64,000 bases of DNA, taken from NCBI RefSeq assembly GCF_030409685.1, contig NZ_JAUFQJ010000002.1, positions 434,001 through 498,000 on the forward strand, read 5' to 3'. This DNA is from Ferruginibacter paludis (GTDB lineage Bacteria; Bacteroidota; Bacteroidia; Chitinophagales; Chitinophagaceae). Shown piece after piece: positions 27,201 through 37,292 of the stretch. The translations under genes and the position numbers were made by a program. Every line of letters starts with the position of its first letter. Position 1 is the first letter of the stretch. The notes below the pieces were generated by a model. That model saw only the letters and a list, made by a program, of their open reading frames with translations. It did no database searches and had not been told where the DNA came from.

Positions 27201-30200
27201 TCATTGCCTTTGTATACGCGGTTGTGTTGTACAAATGCATAGCTAACATTCATGCCACCACGGTCTTTCTCCGTTACCAAAATTTCATTTTGAAAAGGCT
27301 GGCCTGATGTGATGGTGGGGTAGGCAGTCTTAGTGCCTTCTTCCATTTTAGTCAATGTATGAATCAGCCAGATGTTTTTAAAACCTGTTGCGATATTATA
27401 CTGTATTTTTTTACCAGGTTCCGACTGGTTGTTGTCTACCCTTACTTCCACCGCATTGGCAGTGATCGCGGCTTTGTTGTTGCTGAATAACTGTACATAT
27501 TTTTCAGTTTTCACTTCTTCTCCGTATTTATCTTTTGCAACGGCTACAATCTTGTACCAGCCTGGTTTTAAAGACAGTCCTGCCAAAGCCACATTGTGGT
27601 TGGTGCTGTCTGTTTTTTCAAAAACTTTGGCAGCGGCTTCATAATTTTTTACTTCGTTTTCATTTTTATACACGTCATACGGAAAGTAGCCATAGTATTC
27701 ATTCCTGCTCATTACAAACTGGTCGGGTTGATCCCAATATCTTTCCCTGAAAATTTTTGCTGGTGTTTTTAATTCCTGGATCGTAACCGTAGCGTTGGTT
27801 GTTTCTTCTATATCGTTGAGGTTGGTACTTTTTACAAAGATGTTTTTTAAACTGTCGGTTGACATTTTATCTGCAACGTTAATGTCGAGTTGTAACATCT
27901 GGTAAGCAACGGCCACGGATGCCGAGCCGCTTCTTGTTTCACCATTCAGGTCAGTAACATCGGCACTCACTTCATAGTAAAAAATCGGTTGTGTTTTTTT
28001 GTCGATACTTTCATCAGGCAAAGCTTCAAAGGTAATGTGGAATGCACCTGCTGCGTCTGTAGTTGTTTCACCATTGGTAATTTCCATTTCATCACTCCGG
28101 CCATACGGTATGCCGGGCCTTCCTTTGCGGATATAACTTCCCCAACCCCACCAGATGGGATAACGCACTTTACGCACCACACGATATTTTACTTTCGCCG
28201 CATCAATATTATTGCCGGCATAGGCTTTGGCGGTGCCGGTAACGGCAATGCTATCCATTAGCCGGTAAGTGCCTTTTGGCTTTTCCACTTCAGTAAAAAA
28301 CTTCGGGCGCTTGTATTCTTCCACACTAAAATATTGCTGCGATAAGGTGGCAGTGTCAAACAAATTAAATTGACCGTTCAAGGTGCCTTCGGGTAATTTA
28401 AAAGAACCATGATAGGATCCATATTCATTCGTCACCAATTGTACATCGGTTACCTTTTGCTGGTTGGCATCCCTCAATTGCAGGCTGGTGCTGAATTTTG
28501 GAAGAATACTGGTTTCTGTAGCTTTCACCCCTTTTTGTAAAACGATGCCTTTAAAATAAACCGTTTGTCCCGGGCGATAAATGGATCGGTCAGTAAATAA
28601 AAAAGTTACCGGCTTTACGACTGGTGTTTGTTCATAGCCGTTGTAATACGTATTGTAGGTTTCATCCTGCAAAAAAAGTTCATCGTTGGCAGTTTTTATC
28701 TGCAGCTTTATATTTCTGTAGTCTTTGCTTTTCTTTAATTGAAAGAAACCATTTTTATCAGTCGTGTAGCTCTCTGCTTTTGTATCGTCATTGCCGCCAC
28801 TAGAGTAATTGTATTTCGTTTCCCAAACCTGCACGGATGCATTGTTATAAGGTTGACCATTGTCGCGGTTCAGCACATAGTATTCATCTTTGTTATTGTT
28901 GATGTAACTGATATTGCTTACGTAGGTTAATTGTTTGGCGATGATATTTTTTTGCAGCGAAAAATTTTTATCCAGGCTGGCAAGGATCAGGTAAACTCCG
29001 CCAGGCAACCCATCCACTTTAATTTCTGCAGCATGGGTTTGATAGTCGTTCAAATCAGGCAAAGAAACACTCCACGTTTTGGTGGCTTTCAGCGCTACAA
29101 TATCTTTCCATAATTTATCATAATCCCGGCGGTCCATTTTTTTTACTGCATCAACAGTAGTTTTTATCACGCGGAAATAAACGGTGGACGTATTTTTATA
29201 ATTCACCAACGTTCTGAAAGGTGCTTCCGGGATATTTACTTTTTCAGTAGTCAGTGTCAAAGCCGGTTGCAGTATTTCATTCAGTAAATTCTGTGCGTTA
29301 ATACCACCTTCGCTTTTTGGATATTTTGCGATGGCCAGCCCGCACAATTCTTTTGCCCTTTTTATTTCGTACTGGTTGATTGTTGCGGTAAATGGATCAT
29401 ACTGCTGACCTTTCTCACGATAAATCTGCGCTCTTAAATACATAGCCTGTGCCGCGGCATCATTACCAGTGTAGGTTGTTTCTATATTTTTTAAAGCAGC
29501 TTCATATAAATCGTTTTTATTTTCATTGATGGCATACTGGTGCATAAAATTCAGTCGTATCAAATCAGCGTCCAGTAAGGCATCGGGGTTTTTATCTTTT
29601 AAATGAAAGCGGATAATTTCCTGCAATAATTCAACGGCTTTAAAATGCAAGGCAGATGTGTCTTTTGTTGAAAAGGTGGTGGCAATAAATTCAGCCGCCG
29701 GAGCAAATGCAGCAGGGTTATTGATGGTGAATTTGTAGGCAGGTTTGATCAAATCCTGTTCATCATTCTTAAAATAATCCAGCGCCCGGAATGCCAGGAA
29801 ATCGAAAAGGGTAGGGCGGAGTTGCCTGGTGTTTTCCCCTTTTATAATTATAGGATCAAAAACTTCTATTTTACTTGTTTGAAGCAGATCTTTATCGGAC
29901 AGCGAGGCCTTATACAATTTACCGATGTTAGCATGCAATTTCTCCAAACTCCAGGTGCTGATGTCGGTTGCTTTTTCATCACTCAGTGGTTTGCGGCTGT
30001 AGAATTTATATCGGTTATTTTGCAGGTACTGCCAGTACATTTCGGCCTGCATGCTTTGTAAAATATTTCTTGCAGGTGCTTTTGCCTGATTGATTAATGT
30101 ATCGACATAAAATATATTGTTTTCCCTGCTGTCTTCCTGTACCATGTTGTGGTACTTAACCTGGTAGATAGCAGCTTTTATTTGTTGTGCATCATTGTTG

Positions 30201-30376
30201 TCTTTTACGGCCAATTTGTAAATAACAAGCACTTCTTTCAGGGCAGAACGGGTGAGGCCCTTTATTTCAAAGGCCGCCACCTTTGACCAGTTTGTTGAAT
30301 AATCTTTAGATTTTTGCGCCATAGTCGTAAATACTAACCCGGTAAAAATTACCAGTAAAAGGTTCTTTAAATACAT
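24233..30376 (-). CDS. Exported alpha-2-macroglobulin family protein
   Basis: A 2,047-residue envelope protein with a signal peptide (MYLKNLLLVIFTGLVFTTMAQ). Bacterial alpha-2-macroglobulins trap foreign proteases and protect the envelope. The bait-bearing MG2-like domain is at about 590-680 (FTDRSIYRPGQTVYFKG), the A2M domain at about 1250-1345 (FFFPDLQTDADG), and the thioester motif CAEQ at about residue 1489 in YPYECAEQTF, followed by alpha-barrel repeats. An intact CxEQ means the covalent trap is probably functional. The first 550 residues are a Bacteroidota-specific helical extension with TPR-like features. The usual partner, penicillin-binding protein 1C, is not adjacent. Confidence 0.93.
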   Translation of the reverse strand: MYLKNLLLVIFTGLVFTTMAQKSKDYSTNWSKVAAFEIKGLTRSALKEVLVIYKLAVKDNNDAQQIKAAIYQVKYHNMVQEDSRENNIFYVDTLINQAKAPARNILQSMQAEMYWQYLQNNRYKFYSRKPLSDEKATDISTWSLEKLHANIGKLYKASLSDKDLLQTSKIEVFDPIIIKGENTRQLRPTLFDFLAFRALDYFKNDEQDLIKPAYKFTINNPAAFAPAAEFIATTFSTKDTSALHFKAVELLQEIIRFHLKDKNPDALLDADLIRLNFMHQYAINENKNDLYEAALKNIETTYTGNDAAAQAMYLRAQIYREKGQQYDPFTATINQYEIKRAKELCGLAIAKYPKSEGGINAQNLLNEILQPALTLTTEKVNIPEAPFRTLVNYKNTSTVYFRVIKTTVDAVKKMDRRDYDKLWKDIVALKATKTWSVSLPDLNDYQTHAAEIKVDGLPGGVYLILASLDKNFSLQKNIIAKQLTYVSNISYINNNKDEYYVLNRDNGQPYNNASVQVWETKYNYSSGGNDDTKAESYTTDKNGFFQLKKSKDYRNIKLQIKTANDELFLQDETYNTYYNGYEQTPVVKPVTFLFTDRSIYRPGQTVYFKGIVLQKGVKATETSILPKFSTSLQLRDANQQKVTDVQLVTNEYGSYHGSFKLPEGTLNGQFNLFDTATLSQQYFSVEEYKRPKFFTEVEKPKGTYRLMDSIAVTGTAKAYAGNNIDAAKVKYRVVRKVRYPIWWGWGSYIRKGRPGIPYGRSDEMEITNGETTTDAAGAFHITFEALPDESIDKKTQPIFYYEVSADVTDLNGETRSGSASVAVAYQMLQLDINVADKMSTDSLKNIFVKSTNLNDIEETTNATVTIQELKTPAKIFRERYWDQPDQFVMSRNEYYGYFPYDVYKNENEVKNYEAAAKVFEKTDSTNHNVALAGLSLKPGWYKIVAVAKDKYGEEVKTEKYVQLFSNNKAAITANAVEVRVDNNQSEPGKKIQYNIATGFKNIWLIHTLTKMEEGTKTAYPTITSGQPFQNEILVTEKDRGGMNVSYAFVQHNRVYKGNESFYIPWSNKELSIDYASFRDKLLPGSEEKWTVKISGNKGEKVAAEMLAAMYDASLDQFKPHSWSALNIWPGLYNKINWTDNGFEEMNSEEYNRVGNEYVSNRPKSYDQLLYSNNNMIYAGGSLRSDMVLRSAAPGVSPVLAEAEMSAAPKQFKNAQVMDSAKAMIDVEQANGQVELPINNKAEIQPQIRKNFNETAFFFPDLQTDADGNVTFSFTIPEALTKWKLMTFAHTKTLASGYAEKTTVTQKPLMIQPNAPRFLREGDGIEFSAKVVNLTDKEITGTTQLELLDATTNQPVDGWFKNIFPTQYFTVAAGQSAAVKFPIEIPFNFNSAMTYRIVAKSSDKSASQGGNFSDGEEMAIPVLTNRMLVTETMPLNLRNTTSKTFKFEKLLNSGSSQTLTNHALTMEYTANPAWYAVQALPYLMEYPYECAEQTFNRYYANTLASFVSNSAPKIKAVFDKWRSIDTTALQSNLQKNEELKSALLQETPWVLAAKNETDQKKNIALLFDLVKMGNETTKAIQQLKDMQSTNGGFVWFKGGADDRYITQYILTGIGHLKKINALPGNNNSQVKDISMMVNKALPYLDKKIKADYDALVKLKVDLKKNNLSNTAIQYLYMRSFFTETPVAATSQTAYTYYREQAKKYWISNGKYLQAMIALALNRTNDGVTPKAIIQSLKENAINKEEMGMYWKEWTNGGYYWYQAPIESQALMIEAFSDIDKNTATVDDLKTWLLKQKQTQNWKTTKATAEACYALLLNGNNWLNTEREIAISLGNTVIKSTDDKTEDGTGYFKKIIEGEKVNAVMGNIKVDIKSANAQKPSLKSKEASWGSVYWQYFEDLDKITFAETPLKLTKKLFIEKNTDKGPVLEAIADNAELKIGDKVIVRIELKVDRDMEYVHMKDMRAACMEPVNVISQFKWQAGLGYYESPKDASANFFFSWLPRGSYVFEYPLFVTHAGNFSNGITSIQCMYAPEFTSHSEGIRVKVEAQ

Positions 30377-30631
30377 GCCTGAATTTATTTTAATTACAAG
30401 ATACAGCTTGTTGCCGGACTGTTATAATGGCGTACAATGGAGGCTGCAGTTAACAGATGTATGGGCCTGTCTCTTTACATAAAAGAACAGGTAATTTTTT
30501 TCTTTAACATTTTTTAAAGCGGCAGCAGACGGGGCGGCACAGCTTTTGCGAACCACTATTATAAAAGAAGAGAAGTTACAAAAGGGATACAACTGAAAGA
30601 CAGTTTAATATCATTACCCCTTGTGATTACT
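30377..30631. other. Intergenic region between sucD and the macroglobulin gene
   Basis: No gene is seen here; the frames are short and unconvincing. It should contain the macroglobulin promoter: CAAGATA at about 30401 reads on the minus strand as TATCTTG, a -7 box lacking one base. Nothing else is recognised before the palindrome at 30632. Confidence 0.4.
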
Positions 30632-30671
30632 TTAAACATAAAGCCCCGGATTTCCGGGGCTTTATGTTTAA
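30632..30671. terminator. 18-bp perfect palindromic hairpin after sucD
   Basis: TTAAACATAAAGCCCCGG (30632-30649) pairs perfectly with 30654-30671 around an ATTT loop. It lies just past the sucD stop on the minus strand. The T-tract is short, but the stem is very stable. Confidence 0.8.
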
Positions 30672-30687
30672 TTCGAAAAGGAATAAA

Positions 30688-31563
30688 TTATTTTTTTAGC
30701 ACGTCTGCCATTGTCTTTCCAATATCAGCCGGACTTGCTACTACATGAATACCACATGAGGTCATGATTTTCATTTTGGCTGCAGCCGTATCATCGGCTC
30801 CACCCACAATAGCGCCGGCATGGCCCATGCGGCGTCCTGGAGGCGCTGTCTGACCAGCGATAAATCCTACAACTGGTTTTTTATTACCTGTTGATTGAAC
30901 ATAATGTGCAGCTTCAGCTTCCATACCGCCACCGATTTCACCAATCATTACGATGGCGTCCGTTTCAGGATCATTCATAAACAATTCCACCGCTTCTTTG
31001 GTGGTTGTACCAATGATAGGATCGCCGCCAATACCAATCGCAGTTGAAATACCAAGGCCGGCTTTTGCAACCTGGTCCGCTGCTTCGTAAGTAAGCGTAC
31101 CGCTTTTGGAAACTATACCAATTCTGCCTTTCTTGAATATAAAGCCTGGCATAATGCCCACTTTACACTCTTCCGCAGTAATAATACCCGGACAGTTAGG
31201 TCCAATCAGCCTTGCGGTAGTGCTTTTTAAAAAGTTTTTCACTTTCACCATGTCCTGTACAGGTATTCCTTCTGTAATACAAACCACCAGCGCAATACCG
31301 GCATCAGCTGCTTCCATAATCGCATCAGCCGCAAATGCAGGAGGTACAAAAATGATACTCACATCTGCACCCGTTGCTTTAACCGCATCCGCTACAGTAT
31401 TAAATACAGGCTTGTCCAAATGCGTTGTACCGCCTTTTCCCGGCGTAACACCACCCACCAGGTCAGTGCCGTATTCTATCATCTGTGTAGCATGAAATGT
31501 ACCTTCTGTACCGGTAAAACCCTGTACAATAATTTTGGAGTTTTTATTAACGAGAACTGACAT
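30688..31563 (-). CDS. sucD: Succinate-CoA ligase alpha subunit
   Basis: A 291-residue TCA-cycle subunit. With the beta subunit it interconverts succinyl-CoA and succinate while making ATP or GTP. The CoA-binding Rossmann fold is at the N-terminus ([12 protein letters not shown]), and the phosphorylated His is in [13 protein letters not shown] (about residue 246). Length is normal. The partner sucC is not in the window, so the two subunits are encoded apart. A -7 box TATCTTTG lies on the minus strand at 31613-31606. Confidence 0.97.
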   Translation of the reverse strand: MSVLVNKNSKIIVQGFTGTEGTFHATQMIEYGTDLVGGVTPGKGGTTHLDKPVFNTVADAVKATGADVSIIFVPPAFAADAIMEAADAGIALVVCITEGIPVQDMVKVKNFLKSTTARLIGPNCPGIITAEECKVGIMPGFIFKKGRIGIVSKSGTLTYEAADQVAKAGLGISTAIGIGGDPIIGTTTKEAVELFMNDPETDAIVMIGEIGGGMEAEAAHYVQSTGNKKPVVGFIAGQTAPPGRRMGHAGAIVGGADDTAAAKMKIMTSCGIHVVASPADIGKTMADVLKK

Positions 31564-31605
31564 GGTATCGATTAAGAATTAGAAATGAAATATTGAAAAT
31601 TTTCG

Positions 31606-31613
31606 CAAAGATA
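31606..31613 (-). promoter_or_regulatory. -7 box of sucD
   Basis: TATCTTTG on the minus strand, 42 bp before the ATG at 31563. The adjacent sequence (31614-31665) is a string of degenerate AAATT-containing words, and no well-spaced -33 TTG is evident. Confidence 0.5.
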
Positions 31614-31699
31614 GGGGAGTAAATGTCAAAATTCGAAAATTAGCAAATTAGAAAACAGGCAAATGGTTGGCCCTGTTTTTATCTCTTCAAACCGGTGAT

Positions 31700-32527
31700 T
31701 TATTTTATCTCCTCCCCGTTATTCAGCATATCTTCCATGTTCCTGTCATCTGCAATGATGCCTTTGGCTTCCAGCATGCGCATGTCCTTGGCATCCTGTA
31801 AAAATTTAGAAGCGAAAATAAACTGGTTGAGTTTTTCATTTTTTGAAAAAATAATTTCTTCGTTGTTGCCGGTCCACTCTTTATGGCCTTCAAACATGTA
31901 CAAAATATTTTCACCGATTTCCATAACGCTGTTCATGTCGTGGGTGTTGATCACGGTTGTCATGTTGAACTCTTTGGTAATCTCCAGGATAAGCTTATCA
32001 ATCACCATGGAAGTTTGAGGATCGAGCCCTGAGTTTGGCTCATCGCAAAATAAATATTTTGGATTCAATACAATAGCTCTTGCAATGCCGACCCTTTTTT
32101 TCATACCACCACTGATCTCTGCCGGAAATTTTTTATTCGCCCCTTCCAGGTTAACTCTGTCCAGTACTTCGTTTACCCGTTTTAGCTTTTCGCTGCTGTT
32201 CATTTTAGCAAACATATCCAGCGGGAACATCACGTTTTGTTCCACGGTCATACTATCGAATAAAGCTGAGCCCTGGAACAGCATACCAATCTGCTGGCGC
32301 AATGCCTTTCTGCCATCATCATCCATTTCGGTAAAGCTGATTCCATCATACAAAATTTCACCACTATCGGGTTCAAACAAACCCACAAGGCATTTTTGTA
32401 AAACAGTTTTTCCACTGCCGCTGGTTCCGATGATCAGGTTACATTTCCCAGTTTCCATCACGTGGCTTACGTCATCCAGGACTACCTTTTCGTCAAAGCT
32501 TTTTCTGATGTTTTTAAATTCAATCAT
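31700..32527 (-). CDS. ABC transporter ATPase, MlaF-like (lipid transport)
   Basis: A 275-residue ATPase of the Mla/Mce-type transporters that move phospholipids between the inner and outer membranes. Walker A is GTSGSGKT (about residues 34-41), the signature is ISGGMKKRVGIARA, Walker B is YLFCDEPNSGLD, and the switch His is in NTHD. Residues about 225-275 are an acidic C-terminal extension. The permease gene lies 69 bp upstream on the same strand, and the substrate-binding MlaD-type protein is not adjacent. Confidence 0.93.
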   Translation of the reverse strand: MIEFKNIRKSFDEKVVLDDVSHVMETGKCNLIIGTSGSGKTVLQKCLVGLFEPDSGEILYDGISFTEMDDDGRKALRQQIGMLFQGSALFDSMTVEQNVMFPLDMFAKMNSSEKLKRVNEVLDRVNLEGANKKFPAEISGGMKKRVGIARAIVLNPKYLFCDEPNSGLDPQTSMVIDKLILEITKEFNMTTVINTHDMNSVMEIGENILYMFEGHKEWTGNNEEIIFSKNEKLNQFIFASKFLQDAKDMRMLEAKGIIADDRNMEDMLNNGEEIK

Positions 32528-32538
32528 ACCGGGAGGCA

Positions 32539-32570
32539 GTTATAAGTTATAAGTTTTAGGTATAAGTGTT
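32539..32570. repeat. GTTATAAGTTATAAGTT-type intergenic repeat
   Basis: GTTATAAGTTATAAGTT, then a degenerate GGTATAAGT, lie in the gap between the permease and ATPase genes. Related words recur at 47591-47603 and 59556-59621. Confidence 0.5.
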
Positions 32571-32596
32571 ACACAGTAGCACAACCTCATCGGTGA

Positions 32597-33340
32597 TTAG
32601 TGTGTTAACAACATCTGCGTCAAAACGTAATCAGCAAACAGCAGCATTATACAACTGACCACCACACTTTTTGTACTGCTGCGGCCAATTTCCAGCGCCC
32701 CGCCTTTTACATAATAGCCATAATAAGCCGGTATGCTGCTGATGATAAAAGCGAATGTATAAGATTTGATGAGTGCAAATGTTACATTATATGGAATAAA
32801 TTTTAATAATAAACCCCTGTCGAACGTATCGGCAGACAATATGCCGGATGCAGCTCCTGCCAGCCTACCGCCCCATATACCCAATACCATTGATATAATT
32901 ACCAGCAGCGGAATGGTTAGCAGTGCTGCCGTAATTTTGGGTAAAATAAGATAAGCTTTAGTGTTAATGCCCATGATTTCCAATGCATCTATTTGTTCAC
33001 TAACCCGCATGTTACCCAACTCGCTCGCAATTTTACTACCAATTACACCAGCCAACACAATACATACTAATGTGGGAGCAAACTCCAGAATTACAGTATC
33101 CCTTACAATCTGTGCAATGGTTTCGGGTGCTATTAAAGGACTAACCAATTGATAAGATGTTTGAACAGCACTAACAGCACCAATAAATACTGAAATAATA
33201 GATACTATGCCCAGTGAGCCAATACCAATATCGTTGCACTGGTGCATGAATTCCTTCCAGTACATTTTTAAATTTTCGGGCCTGGTGAACATGCCTTTAA
33301 GCATTAAAAGATAGCGGCCGAAATGCGTGAAAAAAGTCAT
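32597..33340 (-). CDS. ABC transporter permease, MlaE/YrbE-like
   Basis: A 247-residue inner-membrane permease with about five or six hydrophobic helices. The family signature is in the EQIDALEIMGINTKAYLILPK stretch (quoted in part: the ALEIMGI loop), plus the GSKIASELGNMRVSEQ segment that contacts the ATPase. It pairs with the MlaF-like ATPase just downstream to retain outer-membrane lipid asymmetry or to deliver lipids. Confidence 0.93.
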   Translation of the reverse strand: MTFFTHFGRYLLMLKGMFTRPENLKMYWKEFMHQCNDIGIGSLGIVSIISVFIGAVSAVQTSYQLVSPLIAPETIAQIVRDTVILEFAPTLVCIVLAGVIGSKIASELGNMRVSEQIDALEIMGINTKAYLILPKITAALLTIPLLVIISMVLGIWGGRLAGAASGILSADTFDRGLLLKFIPYNVTFALIKSYTFAFIISSIPAYYGYYVKGGALEIGRSSTKSVVVSCIMLLFADYVLTQMLLTH

Positions 33341-33421
33341 TATTGATTTGCAGTTTTATGTACAGGTTACTGTTTTGTTATAACTGTTGTTAAACGAAGA
33401 TAAATTTTGATTCTGATATTT

Positions 33422-33453
33422 TGATAACAGCCGGCGTTTGCCGGCTGTTATCA
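33422..33453. terminator. Perfect 14-bp hairpin after the malic enzyme gene
   Basis: TGATAACAGCCGGC (33422-33435) pairs with 33440-33453 around a GTTT loop. It lies 29 bp past the maeB stop on the minus strand. There is no U-run, so it is a stable but non-canonical terminator. Confidence 0.7.
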
Positions 33454-33481
33454 GTAACTGTAATTGTAAACCAAAGCAGTT

Positions 33482-35830
33482 TTATAAATCGTGCGCCCGT
33501 TTTTTTAAACGGTTGCCCCACTTACTTCTATCGATTTCTTCTCCTGGTTTTGATTCCCCTTTCAATTGAGCATCTACTACTGCTATCAACACCATATTAA
33601 AAATTGACCTGATAGAGCTGCCCAATTGCAGCACATGCACCGGTTTTTTTAAGCCCAGTAAAACAGGCCCGATAGAATCCGCACCGCCTACTTCCTGCAA
33701 TAAATTATAGGCAATATTACCGGCGGCAAGATTGGGGAAGATGAGCGTATTTACATCACCATCCAGTAATTCTGTAAAAGGATAATTATCTTTTAAAATT
33801 TCTTTGTTAAACGCCAGTATGCCCTGTACTTCACCATCGCAAACCAATTCAGGATCTTTTGCTTTTACTATTTCCCTTGCTTTACGCACCAGGTTGGCTT
33901 CGTCGGAATTACTGCTGCCAAAGTTAGAATAGGAGAGCATAGCAATACGGGGAACAATATTAAACTGCTTTACTTCTTTTGCTGTTAACAAGGTAATCTC
34001 TGCCAGTTCTTCTGCTGTGGGATTGAAATTGATGGTTGTATCCGCTAAAAATAAGGGGCCGCGTTTGGTGAGCAAAATATACATGCCCGCTATTTTTTTA
34101 ACGCCTTCCTCAGTGCCGATGGCCTGGATAGCCGGACGGATAGTTTCCGGATAGCTACGGGTTAACCCGCTGATCATACAATCCGCTTCGCCGGTTTCAA
34201 CCAGCATACAACCAAAATAATTCCTGTCACGCATTATCTTATGAGCCTCGTGCTTATTAACTCCCTTGCGCTGCCTTTTTGCATAAAACAATTCACCAAA
34301 CCGCTTCCGCATCTCATGGTATTCTTCGGCCTTTGGATCAATGATCGGAATGTCTTCCAAATCGATACTGTTGTCCATTGCAAGTTTGGAAATTCTTTTT
34401 GCATCGCCTAACAAAATCGGGTAACCCACACCTTCTTCAATTACCAGTTGAGCAACTTTCAAAATCTTGATATTTTCGGCATCTGCAAAAACAACCCGTT
34501 TAGGATCTTTACGTGCTTTGTTACCAATTACGCGGCTCAGCTGGTTATCCAGTCCAAGCCGTTTATTTAACTGCAGTTTATATTCTTCCCAATCGGTGAT
34601 GGGATATTTTGCTACGCCGCTTTCCATAGCAGCTTTAGCAACAGCCGGCGCAACAGTCGACAACAGGCGTGGATCAAGTGCTTTGGGGATGATGTAATCC
34701 GGGCCGAAAGAAATTGTTTTCGCATTGTAGGCAAGATTCACAATATCCGGTACAGGTTCTCTTGTTAATGCAGCCAACGCCTTTACAGCAGCCATTTTCA
34801 TGGCTTCGTTAATGGTGGTTGCCCTGACATCAAGTGCCCCACGAAATATATAAGGAAAACCAAGTACATTGTTTACCTGGTTAGGGTAATCGCTTCGCCC
34901 TGTAGCCATGATAAGGTCTGGCCTGGCAGCCGTGGCGGTATCGTACGCAATCTCCGGATCAGGATTTGCCAATGCAAATACGATTGGTTTTTTGGCCATG
35001 GATTTCACCATTTCCGGACTTACGATATTACCCTGGCTCAAACCAATAAATACGTCTGCGCCAACGAGTGCTTTCGCAAGATCGTAGTCTTTATATTTTG
35101 CATCCGTACAGAAATCTTTTTTCATCTCATCCACGCCTTCCCGTCCGGTGTAGATAATTCCTCTTCTGTCGAACACCATAAAGTTGTTACGGTTTGCTCC
35201 GAGCGCTTCATACAATTTCATGCAGGCTACTGCCGCAGCACCTGCTCCGCTTACCACGATACGTACGTCTCCAATTTTCTTTTTTTGTAATTCCAGGGCA
35301 TTCAATAAACCAGCAGCGGATATAATCGCTGTACCATGCTGGTCATCGTGCATAATCGGAATTTTCAATTGCTTTTTCAATTCCTGTTCAATATAAAAAC
35401 ATTCGGGTGCCTTTATGTCTTCCAGGTTAATACCGCCAAAAGTGGGTTCCAGTGCTTTTACAATCTGAACAAATTTTTCCGGATCGGTTTCGTTGATCTC
35501 AATATCGAACACGTCAATGTCTGCAAAAATTTTGAACAGAACACCCTTACCTTCCATCACCGGTTTGCCAGCCTCGGGACCGATATTTCCGAGGCCAAGC
35601 ACTGCGGTGCCATTGCTGATAACCCCTACCAGGTTACCTTTTGCTGTATATTTATAAACATCCTCAGGGTTGGCGGCAATTTCAAGACAGGGTACTGCCA
35701 CGCCGGGTGAGTAAGCTAAAGAAAGATCTCTTTGTGTTTTTGATTCCTTGGTGGGAACGACTTCAATTTTGCCTGGCCTGCCATTGGCATGATACTCCAG
35801 CGCCTGTTGTTTACTTAATTCGTTTGACAT
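33482..35830 (-). CDS. maeB: NADP-dependent malic enzyme with phosphotransacetylase-like domain
   Basis: A 782-residue two-domain enzyme that decarboxylates malate to pyruvate, supplying NADPH and C3 units. The malic domain (about 1-430) shows [14 protein letters not shown], the metal/active-site [13 protein letters not shown] and an NAD(P)-binding [12 protein letters not shown]. The C-terminal half (about 440-782) resembles phosphotransacetylase ([17 protein letters not shown] at its start), which in MaeB is regulatory and binds acetyl-CoA. Length and fusion are typical of MaeB. The CDS is monocistronic, with a hairpin downstream. Confidence 0.96.
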   Translation of the reverse strand: MSNELSKQQALEYHANGRPGKIEVVPTKESKTQRDLSLAYSPGVAVPCLEIAANPEDVYKYTAKGNLVGVISNGTAVLGLGNIGPEAGKPVMEGKGVLFKIFADIDVFDIEINETDPEKFVQIVKALEPTFGGINLEDIKAPECFYIEQELKKQLKIPIMHDDQHGTAIISAAGLLNALELQKKKIGDVRIVVSGAGAAAVACMKLYEALGANRNNFMVFDRRGIIYTGREGVDEMKKDFCTDAKYKDYDLAKALVGADVFIGLSQGNIVSPEMVKSMAKKPIVFALANPDPEIAYDTATAARPDLIMATGRSDYPNQVNNVLGFPYIFRGALDVRATTINEAMKMAAVKALAALTREPVPDIVNLAYNAKTISFGPDYIIPKALDPRLLSTVAPAVAKAAMESGVAKYPITDWEEYKLQLNKRLGLDNQLSRVIGNKARKDPKRVVFADAENIKILKVAQLVIEEGVGYPILLGDAKRISKLAMDNSIDLEDIPIIDPKAEEYHEMRKRFGELFYAKRQRKGVNKHEAHKIMRDRNYFGCMLVETGEADCMISGLTRSYPETIRPAIQAIGTEEGVKKIAGMYILLTKRGPLFLADTTINFNPTAEELAEITLLTAKEVKQFNIVPRIAMLSYSNFGSSNSDEANLVRKAREIVKAKDPELVCDGEVQGILAFNKEILKDNYPFTELLDGDVNTLIFPNLAAGNIAYNLLQEVGGADSIGPVLLGLKKPVHVLQLGSSIRSIFNMVLIAVVDAQLKGESKPGEEIDRSKWGNRLKKRAHDL

Positions 35831-36003
35831 ACTTTTTATTTAGCAATTTCGTTTTGCCGGCAGTTATAAAAGCAAGAACAATTGCCGGCTTTGAATGATA
35901 ATTTTTTAATACAATCAACTAAGCATAGCCAATTTAAAAATTGATGTAAGGTACATAAATGATTCTCAAAGAAATTGAAGTGCCGGATGGCAAAAGTGAA
36001 ACG

Positions 36004-37194
36004 TTATTCAGCTCCGGTTGCACCCAGCAAGGCCATCATACCCATACCGATTTCGATGGCGTCTTCATCTATATTAAAAGTAGGAGTATGCACGCCAATT
36101 GAAATACCTTTTGCTTTATTGCCAACACCGAGCCTGAAAAAACAGCCGGGTAACTGGTGAGAATAATAGGCAAAATCTTCAGCCCCCATTCTTAATTCGG
36201 TTTCTTCTACATTGTTAATTCCGAGATAGTCTTCACCTTTTTTACGGGCAGCTGCGCTGAGCGCTATGTTGTTTAAAACAAACGGATAACCCACATCAAT
36301 CTTAATATCAATTTCGGCACCCATACTGTGTACCAGTTCTGTCGCCATTTTAATAATCAGTTCATGCGCTTTAAACCGCCACACTTCGTCCATTGCCCTA
36401 AAAGTGCCCATCAGCTTAACTTCTGACGGAATTACATTGGTAGTAAAACCGCCCTGGAAAGAAGTAATGGATAACACCGAAGGGTTAAAGGGATCATTGT
36501 TGCGGCTGATAATTTGCTGCAGGCTCACGATTAAATGCGATGCAATTAAAATGGTATCGGCTGTATTTTGCGGCGCTGCGGCATGACCGCCTTTTGCCCG
36601 CACGGTAATATAAATTTCGTCGGCGCTGGCCATTACCATACCGCCCCTGAAACTCAGTTTGCCTACTTCCAAACCGGGGTGAACATGCAACGCAAAAATG
36701 CTTTGTGGTGCCGGATTTTGCAACACCCCTTCTTTAATTAATAAGCTTGCCCCACCTGGGTTTTTTTCTTCTCCCGGTTGAAAAATTAATTTTACCGTTC
36801 CTTCCCATTCGTCCTTTAAGGCAATCAATATTTTGGCTGCACCCAGCAGGCAGGTGGTATGCACATCATGCCCACACGCATGCATGATACCTGGCACGGT
36901 TGATTTATAAGGAACATCGTTTTCTTCTGTGATGGGTAGCGCATCCATATCGCCACGTAAAGCAACAATTCTTTTATCCGGATTTTTACCTTTGATTAAA
37001 CCGATTACACCAGTACCAGCTTTTATTTCAAATGGAATATTGAGCGCTGTTAATTGCTGCTGAATATAGGTGGAGGTTTTAAATTCTTTATAACTTAACT
37101 CAGGATTCGCATGCAGGTGGTGACGGACTTCAATCATTTCAGGGGCATATTGCCGGGCTAAATTTTTTATTTGCTGTTGAAGGGGGTCACTCAC
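36004..37194 (-). CDS. M20-family amidohydrolase (hippurate hydrolase / N-acyl-amino-acid deacylase)
   Basis: A 396-residue zinc hydrolase that removes acyl groups from amino acids. Metal ligands are in MHACGHDVHTTCLLG (about residue 107), the catalytic Glu in QPGEEKNPGG, and the last ligands in ELRMGAEDFAYYS. A dimerisation domain lies between. The start is GTG at 37194 (MSDPLQQQ), with no better ATG. No signal peptide. Close relatives include IAA-amino-acid and N-acetyl-diaminopimelate hydrolases, so the exact substrate is unproved. Confidence 0.92.
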   Translation of the reverse strand: MSDPLQQQIKNLARQYAPEMIEVRHHLHANPELSYKEFKTSTYIQQQLTALNIPFEIKAGTGVIGLIKGKNPDKRIVALRGDMDALPITEENDVPYKSTVPGIMHACGHDVHTTCLLGAAKILIALKDEWEGTVKLIFQPGEEKNPGGASLLIKEGVLQNPAPQSIFALHVHPGLEVGKLSFRGGMVMASADEIYITVRAKGGHAAAPQNTADTILIASHLIVSLQQIISRNNDPFNPSVLSITSFQGGFTTNVIPSEVKLMGTFRAMDEVWRFKAHELIIKMATELVHSMGAEIDIKIDVGYPFVLNNIALSAAARKKGEDYLGINNVEETELRMGAEDFAYYSHQLPGCFFRLGVGNKAKGISIGVHTPTFNIDEDAIEIGMGMMALLGATGAE

Positions 37195-37292
37195 GGTAGG
37201 TATTTTATTATTAATGGATTTTGTTTGTTCAAACAGTCAGGCAAACATGAACTTAATGGTATTCAGATCAGGCCGCAGCCTGATCCTTCCGG

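Noticed and set aside
28739..28930. Short plus-strand frames within the macroglobulin gene
   Set aside because: Antisense shadows of a conserved coding sequence with no start or ribosome-site support.
32539..32570. Tandem TTATAAG words as a CRISPR or tRNA remnant
   Set aside because: Only two to three short words, no spacers and no cloverleaf; treated as intergenic repeat.
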